Assembly: GCA_020809705.1 (NCBI GenBank)
Contig: CP085829.1
Location: 5,704,001-5,768,000, forward strand
DNA: 64,000 bases
Direction: 5' to 3'
From: Calonectria ilicicola
Taxonomy: Eukaryota > Ascomycota > Sordariomycetes > Hypocreales > Nectriaceae
Made by a program: the position numbers and the translations under genes. This document shows positions 21,201 through 29,052 of the stretch, piece by piece. The notes beneath the pieces were generated by a model. That model was not told where the DNA came from. It saw only the letters and a program-made list of their open reading frames with translations, and did no database searches. Numbering within the stretch: position 1 is the first letter of the stretch; every line of letters starts with the position of its first letter.

Positions 21201-23909
21201 GCAGTCGTTGCAGCCGCTCTGGTCTGTTTTTGCTTCTTTGCCCGCAGGACAAGTGCTACAAGCAGTAACACCGTTGCTAACTTTGCCTGCTGCACAGGCG
21301 TTGCAGCCGCTCTTATCTTGCTTGGGTTCTTTGCCCGCCGGGCATTGGGCACAGGGCTGAGTGCCATCACTAACATCGCTGCCCACGCAGTTATCACACC
21401 CGCTCTTATCAGTTTTGGGCTGTTGATCGACTTTGCAGGCGTAACAGCTAGTCCCGTCACTGACTTGGCTTCTAGTACAAGCGGAACAGCCACTGTTATC
21501 GGTATTTGGCTGCTGTCCTACTGCACACTTTGAACAGCTGGTTGCGCCGCTCGCTGCGATTTGGCCGGCTGGGCAGTCAGTGCACGCGGTCTGGCCGCCG
21601 TTGGGAATTTTGCCAGCCGCGCATGGAGCACAAGAAGCTGCGCCGTTGGACGAAACCTGGCCTGCCTGGCAGTCAGAGCAGCTGGCGACATTGCCTGGCG
21701 AATAGTGACCAGGCGTGCAAGGCGTGCAGTTATTCTTGGAAGCATTGGGTGCAGACCCGGCGGCACAGCTGGTGCAAATGCTAGAGCCGCCAGCTGCAAC
21801 CGACCCTGCTGGACATGCACTGCAGCCGCTCTTGTCAGCGTTAGGTATCGTGCCCGCAGAGCAAGAAACGCAAGATGCTGAACCAGCAGTGGAATACGCT
21901 CCACTGGCACAAGCAGTGCAAGCCGTGGTTCCGTCGCCGTAGGTGCCAGCAGAGCATTGGTCGCAGCCACTCTTGGCAGAATTGACCTGCTGGCCTGCCT
22001 GACAAGTAGAGCAGCCCCCTGCCCCAGCTGCGGAAAACGTGTTTGCAGGACAAGCACTGCAGCTCTGGGCGCCACCAAGTGAGTACTTTCCTGCTGTACA
22101 GGGCTGACAGGTACTTGAACCCAGGGAGTATGCGTATGTCCCTGCCGGGCAGGCGGTGCAGCTTGTCGAGCCCGGGACTGAAGTCTTTCCTACTCCGCAT
22201 AGACCGCAGCCACCTGCGCCAGAACTCACCGAATAAGTGCCCGCCGCACAATTCCTGCAAGGGTTTCCGCCGCCGTATGAGTATTGGCCCGCTGGGCAAG
22301 TGGTGCAGGAGGCTGCGTTGGCCACAGCGCCATATGTTCCGGCCGGACACATTGTGCAACTATTCGCATTAGCACCGGAGTAGTAGCCCGCTGAGCAAAC
22401 GGCGCAACTAGATGAACCAGAATTAGATGCATAAGTTCCAGCCAGGCACCCAGTGCATGTTTGTGACCCAGAGGTTGAGTAATATCCAGGTCCACAAGTA
22501 TCGCATTTGCTTGATCCTGCCACGGATGAGTACTGCCCGGCTGGACAGGGAGAACAAGCACCACTTCCGCTACTATACCAACCCACTGGGCAATTCTCGC
22601 AGCCGGTCTGGTCGGTTTTGACTTGCATGCCTGCCGGGCATGTGCCACAAGCAGCATTGCCCCCAGTCGAGAATGTGTTGGCTGGGCAAGTGATGCATTT
22701 GGTCGAGCCGGCCGTGTCTGCGTAAGTCCCTGCAGGACAGCTGGTGCAACTCGTTGAACCGGCGGTGCTCGAATATGATCCCACCGTGCATGTAGTGCAG
22801 GAGCCCAAGCCAGCAGAGCCGGAGAAAGTTCCCGCTGGGCATGTTGTGCAAACACCCCCGCTGACTGAGTATGATCCTGCTGGGCATGTAATGGAGCAAG
22901 AGGCTGAGCCGCTGGTTGAAGATGTTCCTGCTAAACACTTCGTGCACGAACCTGAGCCGGCAGAGCTAGAGAAATATCCAGCTGGGCATGCTGTGCAAGC
23001 ACCCCCGCTGACTGAGTATGATCCAGCTGCACAATTGTCGCAAGTAGCCGAACCGGTCTTGGTGTTGGATGTTCCGGCCGGACAGATAGTGCAACCAGTC
23101 GCGCCGCTGGATGAGGTATATCCAATTGCACAAGAACTGCAAAATATCGTACCAGTATTGGCTGAATACTGTCCTGCCGGGCAGTTTGTACAAACACTAC
23201 CACCGAGTGCGGCTTGTCCGGCTGGGCATAGAGTGCAAGTAGTTGAACCGGTGGTCGAAGATGATCCTGCTGCACAATTGGTGCAATAGCTCGCACCACT
23301 AGAGGTAGAGATCGTTCCAGGCTGGCAGGCGGTACAAGAGGTTTGACGTTGTAGTGAATTGTAATATCCTGGCGCACACTGAGTACAAGAACTGGAACCA
23401 GTAGCAGGTTGGTATGTCCCTACTGGACAGTAAGCGCAATTATTTGCACCAAGAGCGTTATTGTACATTCCAACCGGGCAGGGAGTACAACTACTTGAGC
23501 GGGTGTAAAATGCATAAGTTCCCACGGGACACTGTTTACATGAACTTTGAGCAGCAACATCTTGATATGTTCCTGGTGAACACTCTATGCAATTATTTGC
23601 AGCAGGACCCGAGTACAATCCGGCCGGGCAGATACCGCAACTAGTCGAGCCCCATTGAATTGCGTAATATCCCGCTTGGCAGGGAGTGCAAACATTTTGA
23701 CCAGCAGTCGAGTATGTTCCTGGTGAGCAGTAATTGCAAGAACTTGAATCAGTGAGATAGTATCCTGCAGGACAAGAAATTCGTTTGGCGAGGTTATTCA
23801 AACCCTCTTGCCGACTTTGAAGCCCGAATTCACCCTTGTGTTGTCTGGGGAATGCGTTGACGGAGCTGGCTGCTAAAAGTGCTGCCAGCACCCAAGTCTT
23901 GGCTATCAT
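11739..23909 (-). CDS. Giant secreted cysteine-rich repeat protein, 4056 residues, two repeat arrays
   Basis: One intronless frame of 12.2 kb ending in TAG. Residues 1-20 form a signal peptide with an Ala/Leu/Val core. A short linker carries a Kex2-like LAKR at about residues 41-44. From about 46 to 2888 the protein is a continuous array of units of about 20-24 residues of the type CPAGxYSxxGxxxCxxC, matching the Ephrin_rec_like (GCC2/GCC3) repeat. The early units, to about residue 640, are Ser/Thr/Tyr/Gly-rich; later ones become DGxxxC and PNxDKSGC types richer in Asp, Lys and Asn. From about 2889 (DNA near 15245) to the end, a second array of 15 modules begins with CGxxA and contains APGATF, CSCG, TSDGKxCxC and KYSCxCPxGQ; the last two modules are shortened. 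No C-terminal membrane span or GPI-type tail is seen. Expected extracellular or wall-associated; an adhesion or structural role is inference. Confidence 0.9.
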   Translation of the reverse strand: MIAKTWVLAALLAASSVNAFPRQHKGEFGLQSRQEGLNNLAKRISCPAGYYLTDSSSCNYCSPGTYSTAGQNVCTPCQAGYYAIQWGSTSCGICPAGLYSGPAANNCIECSPGTYQDVAAQSSCKQCPVGTYAFYTRSSSCTPCPVGMYNNALGANNCAYCPVGTYQPATGSSSCTQCAPGYYNSLQRQTSCTACQPGTISTSSGASYCTNCAAGSSSTTGSTTCTLCPAGQAALGGSVCTNCPAGQYSANTGTIFCSSCAIGYTSSSGATGCTICPAGTSNTKTGSATCDNCAAGSYSVSGGACTACPAGYFSSSAGSGSCTKCLAGTSSTSGSASCSITCPAGSYSVSGGVCTTCPAGTFSGSAGLGSCTTCTVGSYSSTAGSTSCTSCPAGTYADTAGSTKCITCPANTFSTGGNAACGTCPAGMQVKTDQTGCENCPVGWYSSGSGACSPCPAGQYSSVAGSSKCDTCGPGYYSTSGSQTCTGCLAGTYASNSGSSSCAVCSAGYYSGANANSCTMCPAGTYGAVANAASCTTCPAGQYSYGGGNPCRNCAAGTYSVSSGAGGCGLCGVGKTSVPGSTSCTACPAGTYAYSLGSSTCQPCTAGKYSLGGAQSCSACPANTFSAAGAGGCSTCQAGQQVNSAKSGCDQCSAGTYGDGTTACTACASGAYSTAGSASCVSCSAGTIPNADKSGCSACPAGSVAAGGSSICTSCAAGSAPNASKNNCTPCTPGHYSPGNVASCSDCQAGQVSSNGAASCAPCAAGKIPNGGQTACTDCPAGQIAASGATSCSKCAVGQQPNTDNSGCSACTRSQVSDGTSCYACKVDQQPKTDKSGCDNCVGSDVSDGTQPCAQCPAGKEPKQDKSGCNACAAGKVSNGVTACSTCPAGKEAKTDQSGCNDCPAGKYSDGTGSSCATCPVGSQPLVNKSGCSACPAGQFSGGGAACAACPAGSAPTSNKGDCTPCTPGTFSPGGLATCSSCATGTFASGSAAASCAACPAGSFSSGGASVCTPCSAGQYSSSSAGSCTACPAGYISNDSKSGCQACGTGQVAASGAAGCTTCSAGKAPNSNKSDCTSCPGGSFSAGGADTCTPCSAGKYSGPGSTSCGSCQAGQIPNTSQTACQSCGVGKVAAPNDASCTACTAGQEPNSQKTACQACGVGYFSTGGVDSCTACSAGSVPNNDKNSCDTCPAGSVAAGGAASCTSCGPGQAPNNQKSACAGCPAGSYSVGGKAACSPCSAGSIPNEDQSDCDDCGAGKVALSGSATCTPCGVGKVPTEGNSICQDCQGGSVAAIGATQCIICDAGYEPKSDKSGCTKCPAGKFSGGGGDPCTSCSDGEYSDEGSSECSSCATGSISNGDKSACDTCDTGQVAAKGATSCTTCAPGHAPNGDRDICSSCGSGAYSPGGLDACSDCPENKISTEGQTECSFCPEGHEASGDHTDCYACVAGQFSDGTKPCAPCADGQISSSSAKECTACPAGKIPNGTKDGCDACDAGQVAAIGSTSCKTCSAGQEPNADKSECSACPKGKWSDGKQACDACSPGQEAKDDGTGCDACPLGTASDGTSPCASCSIGYQPKDDKSGCEACTGGKVSDGKGACVACKTDQQPKADGSGCDDCQSGQVSDGTKACAACDVGHEPNQDKSGCNACDAGKISNGISPCASCPAGHQANSDQSGCDPCGDGLVSDGTGACKPCDVGHAAVDGQGSCAPCDSHQFSDGKTPCDSCAAGKQQNQDQSGCEDCKAGEFSSGQDACAPCGAGKFSSSGATSCTDCDAGQVAIPGSDACTTCDVGKTPSDDKSTCEACPAGHVSARGDSSCTACTTGHTPNSDKSACIACGAGEVSTGGDCTACEPGWAPNDSSSACIKCSAGKFSDGKAACDFCPAGSAAKDDQSGCTTCAGGKVSDGHSPCAACSPGMEANQGNSDCTTCPAGKWSDGVTACDACPAGHMVKSNQSGCDECTAGHYSDGQSDCTPCDAGKFSAAGASACADCNTGEFSLAGATSCSSCDVGHQVNGDKNACDACPAGQFSDGKTPCAPCPAGKVPKADGSGCDPCPSGKISAGGVATCSACDGGKAANQLQDTCEACGAGSYSDGSSKCTLCPVGKFSQAGAAECTPCENGEFAPIGSTECGTCQAGHAPNGEKSGCDACPTGTFSDGKNACSPCGVGKTPNHDQSGCEDCPVGMISQGGACTSCSAGQTPKDDHSGCNTCQPGQVSNGKEACKSCTVGQVPKQDNSGCDTCPSGEVSNGTGDCTPCNPGSAANGDNSQCVSCTGSLVSDGTKPCAPCKAGETPRSDNSGCDTCAPGQVSDGRGDCQSCLAGQTPKNDNSGCSDCPTGQISDGKGACTQCLGGTAANEAKNACVPCGLGTISNGNAACGSCPFGQKPNNNQSGCEPCNAGEVSDGVTCTTCKANEQPKANKSGCDPCSAGEVSDGSSCAQCSVGKQPKGDSSGCTDCPVGQVSNGISACDHCPKGQTPKKDLSGCDHCPDGTMSDGTAECKACDLGHAPTSDKGGCEPCTQGTVSDGKSACTPCNAGEAPNAENGACVACSDGLISQGTSCSSCLPGQIPKQDRSGCDPCDAGQVSTGAGSCITCSPGQAANAQKNACVECETGKFSDGKKACDSCPAGSAIKQDKSGCNTCADNEYSDGVKTCARCPAGSVVNKDKNGCDACPDGKTSDGSGACSSCPAGQAANTLKTACENCPDNKWSDGTSPCAPCPAGSVVNLQKSGCNKCQAGQVSNGIAACAGCEPGQEPKGDQSGCDSCPLGKISDGSACVPCDAGKIPNDQKTSCSGCPGNSVPKPDGLSCGACPSGKIRNAAGTACEACPSGNFGDGTKCTACPSGTVPKADGSSCEACKAGQVPSQDGRGCSACPTNQVPNGQGTACVTDCGNNAAFDSTLKACKCIAPGATFNDDKTCSCPGATWNKDKNVCSCSAPTGAEWLADKNGVYSCSCTPGKTNRNGVCTGDPDCGTNAKVDVNGVCRCNAPGATFQNDKSCNCGSTASLSKDGNSCQCNTPTNSKWTAGKNNAYSCVCSSDQVLYKGICITPLDCGADATDDGSGICRCKATGATFNSNNKSCSCSGASLTPDDLVCVCITPKSSVWTADKDNKYSCSCPSNRPLQGDACVIPLACGKNAADDGTGKCVCKAPGATFNNDNKSCGCGTGASLSSDGSQCTCSSPTGSKWTAGKDNTYSCSCPSGQRLSSGACVPLTDCGKNAADDGTGKCVCNAPGATFNSNNKSCSCGTGASLTSDGKTCQCTVPSLSVWAKEATGKYSCACPPGQTTKSGRCTGIVDCGTAANLDSGTNTCACKAPGATFTKDKTCSCGSDSALSTDGKSCTCSVTGATWTKDSSGKYSCVCPSGQTVKNGACTAIDCGADATKQGDSCVCKAPGATFNTDNTCGCGNDAVLQSNIQLCRCKVKGTTWAKDSSGKYSCLCPPGMILLNGNGCAEPRCGLNASPGTNGACVCTAPGATFLINKSCSCGSTASLSTDGKSCQCSTTGATWAEDSSGNYSCSCPSGQAIRNGACTAVVDCGKNAAQDNSGNCVCTAPGATFNKDKTCSCGDGASLTSDGKSCTCSVTGASWTKDSSSGKYSCACPSGQTIKNGACAVDCGKNASQDKNGNCVCAAPGATFNKDKTCSCGDSSSLSTDGKSCTCPVSGASWTKDSSSGKYSCACPSGKIIKNGACVVDCGQSASPDKSGNCICTAPGARWVSDGTCICRDGATLSSDSKSCQCLVRGAIWGKDSTGTYTCACPAGQTAMSGTCTRPVSCGTNASLGKDGLTCVCKAPGATFNLSDKSCSCGTGASLTSDGTACQCTGAKGATWSKNSDNLWSCVCPSGQTIQNGVCVSKFGCGSDAIAKDGDCQCKAPGATFRQADKTCSCGTGASLVGDVCKCSVSGTTWTPDSTGKYSCQCPTGQTLSSNGCVSACGSDATWDTSTKACVCKNTNLSFDSKTLKCACPSGKVLSGTSCVTDCGTQAAFDQSSKSCLCKNTNLVYNSATKACDCGTDATLDAKGTNCNCNKTGMLWGIISHACRCPIGMEFKVDKCQKV
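15246..23770 (-). repeat. N-terminal array of Ephrin_rec_like/GCC2-GCC3 units (inside the giant CDS)
   Basis: Roughly 130 short units by length division (not counted individually), each with about four Cys in C-x2-C pairs. Unit length and Gly/Pro positions are regular while loop residues vary, so divergence is older than in the C-terminal array. Confidence 0.75.
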
Positions 23910-26514
23910 GTTGAAAGTCCTGGTGCCTTAGTAGGCACGGTAATGGAAGGAGAGGGGAGGAGGACTTGAACGAGGTGCGTTGATCCTTCAATCTAGTCGC
24001 GCCGGCGACGACCCGATATTTAAGAGACACCGTCGCTGCGAGCACGGTATCGCCGTGCTTCAGTAGTCGAAGCCATAAGCCACAAGCCAACGTCTCTTTC
24101 CTACTATGGTCACCTCCCCAGCCTCTTGGGTCCAAGGTCAAGCTTGCTTGGGACTAGCAAAGCCCAGACTAGAGTTGCATACCAACCTGACGGTCCAGAC
24201 ACCAAGCTTATGTTTACCCTTTCGGGTTCCTGATTCTCACAAAACTCAATCACCTGCCATGTGAACAGAGCACTAACCGCCCACACTTACCCTACCGCTG
24301 GGTCGAATGACGCGCCACCAACCACGCGGGGGGCCCGAAGGTTTGGAATTTGACTCTAGCTTCGTGAACGGTCCAGCGTCAACTTTCACATGGCGAGTTT
24401 CAGAGCGGGTTAAAGGGGATGTCTCGGACCTCCGCGTACAGACAACCAAGCATAAATTAGACAATGCAAATCCGACCCAGCTACCCTCCGGACAGCCCTA
24501 CAGGCAGTGGGAGCGAGAATATTCATTGATACCTGTGTAACAAACATGGGCCTAGTACCCACGTTCGCTGCGTTAGTCAATCTTGATTAGATCAATGCCA
24601 CCCACTTCAGATAATATTTCTTTCTGTGTCTAGGAGGCGGTGAACATGGGCCCTAAAAAGAAGAGGCCTTGACCACTGTTCTCCCACATTTTCTATCATC
24701 AAGCTGTATCGAGAATCCGGAACGCGGTTAGCTCCACAGATAGCCAGCCAAGGGGTCCACTTTAGACCCGGATCATTGCGGCGGCTCTCCAGTAGTTTAG
24801 TGCAGGGCTGAGGCCGGCTCCATGACGGATCCGTTTTTGACTGCTGCGGATTCTGGCTGGCTGGCTGGCTTACTACCTCTTTTTTTGATCGTTGCGGAGA
24901 GGTCGTGCAGACAGGAGAGTTTGGCCCATTTTATAAAACGGCCATTGGGCAGCCACGCCATATGGCTCATTTCCAAGGCAAGTCATGGCCAACAACATGC
25001 AGCGCCTCGTGGCAATTGACACAAGTCATAGGGCGCTCTCATATTATCGACTACTTTTTCTTTTTAACCGAATCAGCCTCCCTAATGATGAAGGCTTGAT
25101 GATGTATGCAAGCTTTGTGCGATGTAGGCATTGGCACATGGTTATCATCGTCAAGTCATGATCGGCCCGCTTTCATAAAATCTCTTGCCACCAATACATA
25201 GAGTAAAAAAGAATTCGAACATTTTATGCCATTTCAAGCAGGCTGCTCTTAAAATAGATTATTAGCCCTGTTCCGTGCCCACTTTGTCTTGTTTCACCCT
25301 CGTTGCGTGGCTGGTAGCGGTCGTGGCGGATAGGGTTGAGGAGGACCCGAGGAGGCGAGTTGATCATGACCACATAAATTTCATTTGCATATCATATGAC
25401 CTACTGTGTAAACTTCACGTTAAGACTACATAATCAGAAGAGATAGGTGAACTAATCAGCCAAGCTAACAGTTGGGCTAGGCGAGGTCGGTGAGTCGGTC
25501 AGGCGGTGGGTCAAACCGGCTTGCAACAATAGGGGCTCGTACACGCCGCCCTTTATGGCTCTTACAAAAGCTAACCTCACCAAGCCTGTCACAGATGTTT
25601 GCAACATCTAGGTCTGTCATTTAGTCGGTCAACCGGACCGTATTTGCTAGGTTCGGTCAACAGAATCGCAATACTCGACACGGTAGCAATGTCAATCGCT
25701 GAGGCTTGGGCAGTTTCAATGAGTATCTTGCACCCATACATACAGTTGATTTCGTATGTATAAAAATCAAGTTTTTCTCTCTCTTTTATTTCAAAAAATA
25801 ATCTTGAATAAATAAATAAATAAATAAAATTAGAAAAAGATTATTTATTACTTTTTATTCTTGTAAAATGTAGATAGATCAAGTATTATATTTTATGTAT
25901 GCACATATGAAAATAAACCAGCCGTCCGTTAGATAACTCATATTGAACGAATTGTCATGTGCTGCTCTTAGCCACCCACTCCCTCGTTTTGTACACATCC
26001 TCTTCTCTATTTGAGTAACTTATTTTGAGTTGGTGATTGTGTCTTTACTGTGATCCGTATGGATCTTTGTCGCTGTAACGAAGTCGGTGACAACCGAGTT
26101 CCACAATGGTGATGTTACCAGCGGATCACTAAATGGTCCTGCATACAGTTGGAGTGTTTGACATCTTGTAGGGTAGTCGATTCACGGGTGTAGTTATTCT
26201 ATATGACTTGTTTTCACGGATTTATGTTACGATCGCCATCCCGTTGAGCGATCGTTGTGTGGACTTACCACATGGCACAGCTCATTCAGAAATCAGTCTG
26301 CATAGAACAGTGACCTCATGATGGTTTCATCATCATATCACATGTTTACCGCAATCGAACCCAAAAATCACACAGGTTTGGCATTCCTCGTGAATGCCTC
26401 ACATAGCCTCTTGGATGTTGCTCCCTCTTCGCTGATTTAAACATCTTCTAGCCCCCGTCCGCTGGCTTTCAAATTCTTCAAGCCAGATTCAACAAATATC
26501 TAAGACACATATGG
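23910..26514. other. Long gene-free region upstream of the giant gene
   Basis: About 2.6 kb without a supportable gene. The part next to the giant gene (23910-24060) is purine-rich on the plus strand, that is CT-rich in the direction of transcription, with an A/T motif TTAAATA at about 24013-24020 as a possible TATA element. An (AATA)n microsatellite lies at about 25807-25829 within an AT-rich stretch (25740-25920). Short frames such as 24307-24540 have no protein-like content. Large intergenic promoters are known for cell-surface adhesin genes in fungi; applying that here is inference. Confidence 0.5.
25807..25829. repeat. (AATA)n microsatellite
   Basis: Five to six tandem AATA units in an AT-rich segment. 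Confidence 0.8.
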
Positions 26515-28072
26515 ATGTCTTCACCAAATAAGGGATCAAGAAATTTTGTAAAATCCTGCCAATCCCTACTATGACTCATTCAAACCCAAAACCGAGGTGT
26601 ATAGTAGCCCGAATGCCGCCAGGGCAGCGAAGAACTTGATTCATCACCTGAAGCCGCTTCTGGGAGAAGATTCGGTCACCAGCTCCAATGTTAAGACGAC
26701 AGATATTTCTGCGGCCACTCGCCGGCAAGTATTGTCTGCTATCCAAGAGTTTGTTCCCTCTTTAAGCTCGTCGAACGCCATCTTCGCTTCTTTCCATGAC
26801 GGACAAGTTCATGATCCATTGGGCAGTGGGTCTTATGCCTTTCAGCAGGATCTCGTCGGGCCCATTTTACGAGCTCTTGTGGACGATGAAAATGATGCCA
26901 ATGAAGATAAGAAACAACCCATTTTGGATTCTTTTTCTTATCAGAATAATCGCCTGCATAAACCATCAAGAAATGTCAGCACCACTGGACAATTTTATCA
27001 ACCCATCCCAGAACGGCCTATTGTTATTCATGTTGGGGTACAGCCAAATAACTCGCCCCATGCAGGCACTCTTGTTGTCTTTTGCTATGCTTTTTCTCTG
27101 GCTCAAGCAATACGTGAGCGGATAATGTGCTTAGCCGCCGGCACACCAAACCAGAGATTGCCCCCGATATCAGTTCAAATCACATTTGTTGATACTGCGC
27201 CAGTCAATCAACAATCATTCCAAGAAGGAGACATTCACTTTCAGAGATCTTACAGAGATAACCCCTCCGATTTGAATAGATTTATGCAAGACTACAGCGA
27301 AGTGATCCGGCTTCTTTCTTCTTGGGCAGGGGTCACACACTCAACGGCTTTTCAGTCAGACTTATTTTCGAATAACTACATGCCAATGGTCGTTCGCTAT
27401 ATCGCGAATCATCACGATGTGCTAGGATCTCAGCTCTCACCGAAGTATGGAAAATTAGCCCTTCGCGCTGCATGCCCCACCACAGACTGTAGACTCGTTG
27501 AGAAACATGGTCGATTAAATATTTATACCGAGGATACAATTTCTTTCCATTGCCCGCGCCATGGGCCCCACGAAATTAATTTGTTTGATCCAACTGATGT
27601 CGCTAGGCTAGAAGCCAACGCACCTGTCCGAAATCTAGTCCGTAGCATGACGCATCTGCTCGACACGACCACGCACCATATACGGGTCACGGGTGCAGAT
27701 TATGCTGGGGCATACCAAGAAATCTTCCTGTACAGGTCGCTCGCTATGTGGTCTCCTGTCACCGGGCTAGCAAAAGGTCGAACTCCTCATATTCTATATT
27801 CTCCCTTGATTGTAGATTGGAGCGGAGCAAAGCTTTCCAAATCAATCTATATCCGCGATGGTGTTTATACAACGATGAACATGCTTGAAATCGATGGACT
27901 GTGTAGTTTCGCACAACTGAAAAACCATTTTGGCGATAATGGGCTAGAGGGTCTAAGGAGGCTTTGGAAAGAGGTGAACGATTGGATGAAGGAGCCGAAA
28001 AAGCTTTTCAGGGTTTTTTCAGTTGAGTATTTACAAAGGGTCATTTTTGGACAGAAAGTGGAGCGCCGATGA
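26515..28072 (+). CDS. Stand-alone class I aminoacyl-tRNA-synthetase-like protein
   Basis: The main frame runs from a GTG at 26597 to the stop at 28072 (491 residues). It has two class I signatures in the right order: SPHAGT at about residues 153-158, in the HIGH position after the strand HVGVQP, and KLSKS at about 411-416, in the KMSKS position. Between them is a candidate zinc knuckle, C-x4-C at about 293-298 and C-x2-H at about 319-322. A TGADYAGAYQE motif lies between knuckle and KLSKS. The layout is closest to class I LysRS-type cores, but no anticodon-binding domain is evident after KLSKS. The start is unresolved because the frame has no early ATG. A 33-nt first exon 26515-26547 (ATG at 26515) with donor GTAAAA and acceptor CCGAG at 26596 joins in phase 0, but that acceptor is weak. 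Amino-acid specificity is unknown; a tRNA-using or adenylating side role is inference. Confidence 0.68.
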
Positions 28073-28406
28073 CGGGGCAGGTCGTGTGGTGGGGGCAGCT
28101 AGCTGATTTAGGCAAGGGCGGTGGATCAAAAATACAGAAAGTTCACACCCCAGTTGAAGTGTCCGTCTGAGTCGATTGCTAGGACAATAATGATGAACCT
28201 GGCTGGATTTCATCTTTTGGATGAATAGAATATCCGGTACCATTTGGGCTCAAACAGAGTTTCTTCATTTATTCACGTGCCTTGATGGGTGCTGAGTAAG
28301 CATTACGCGACGCGTTCGAGGCAGAAAACGCGACTCGCTTCCAAACTTCCAACCAAGAATTCTTGACCCTCTTTCTCCCAAACACATCACGAACTATTCT
28401 TACAAA
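28073..28406. other. Intergenic region between synthetase-like and ASCH genes
   Basis: 334 nt with no coding content. Same-strand arrangement; the last 80 nt form the leader of the ASCH gene. Confidence 0.5.
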
Positions 28407-29044
28407 ATGGCACCTTCTCAAACAAGACCGAGGCCCTTAAAAAAGAATATTCCCAAAACCCGTATTTCAAAGAAGCGGGCATCAATCAAGGCTTCACCAA
28501 AAGCAACACCTCGCCCTCGATCTACTCCTTCCGAGAGGGTCGCAACCGACGTGCTGATCGCTATTAAACCGATCCATCTAGCAAACATTGCAACCCGCCA
28601 AAAAAATCATGAATATCGGAAATATAGGCTCCGCGATGGTGTTCATCGCCTCTGGCTCTACGAAACAAGTGATGGCGGCAAGGGCAAATCATCTATTACG
28701 TATGTCCCCTGCACATTCCTTTTACAACTGGGTTTTAACTAACTTCTTTTAGACATGTGGCAATAATCCCGCATAATGTGCGCCATGAGCCTGGATCAGT
28801 CCCTGTCGAGCCGTTTGGTATAGGAAATGCCAAGTTCAACGCTGGGCTGAAACAATCTAAGTACGGCTATCCTGTTGAGGAGTTATATGAGCTAGCACAG
28901 CCGGTAAGCCTTCAGGAGATGAAGGATCGTTGGGGAATGGGTGGAGCCCCCATGGGGTGGTAGTACATGGGCCTTAATCTCTGGTAGGATCGATGGGGTG
29001 ACGATGAAGAAGAACGGGAGAAGAAGCTCATAAAATTGTTCTAA
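28407..29044 (+). CDS. ASCH/PUA-like domain protein, two or three exons
   Basis: Exon 1 (28407-28699) and exon 2 (from 28753) join across a 53-nt intron (GTATGT ... branch CTAAC ... TTTAG). The N-terminal 50 residues are basic and Lys/Pro/Ser-rich. Then follows an ASCH/PUA-like fold: IKPIHLANI and YRKYRLR, the usual opening strand and basic helix of that fold, with LWLYET and HVAIIP strands. ASCH domains are linked to RNA binding or processing. The 3' end has two readings. Without further splicing it stops at 28961-28963 after GGAPMGW (167 residues). A consensus donor GTAAGC at 28904 and acceptor GGTAG at 28987 define an 84-nt intron; removing it deletes two in-frame TAGs and adds DRWGDDEE to a stop at 29044 (166 residues). 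The same frame is open across both TAGs, so decay by nonsense mutation is a third reading. Neighbours: the synthetase-like gene upstream, and an amidase fragment ending 8 nt away on the other strand. Confidence 0.68.
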
Positions 29045-29052
29045 GCAACATT

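Noticed and set aside
11777..23644. Dozens of long open frames on both strands inside the giant gene
   Set aside because: They are shadows created by the repetitive Cys/Gly/Ser codon use of the minus-strand frame. None has a leader, introns or family features.
24307..24540. Plus-strand frame of 77 codons as a gene
   Set aside because: Composition is not protein-like, and no leader, intron or homologue can be recognised.
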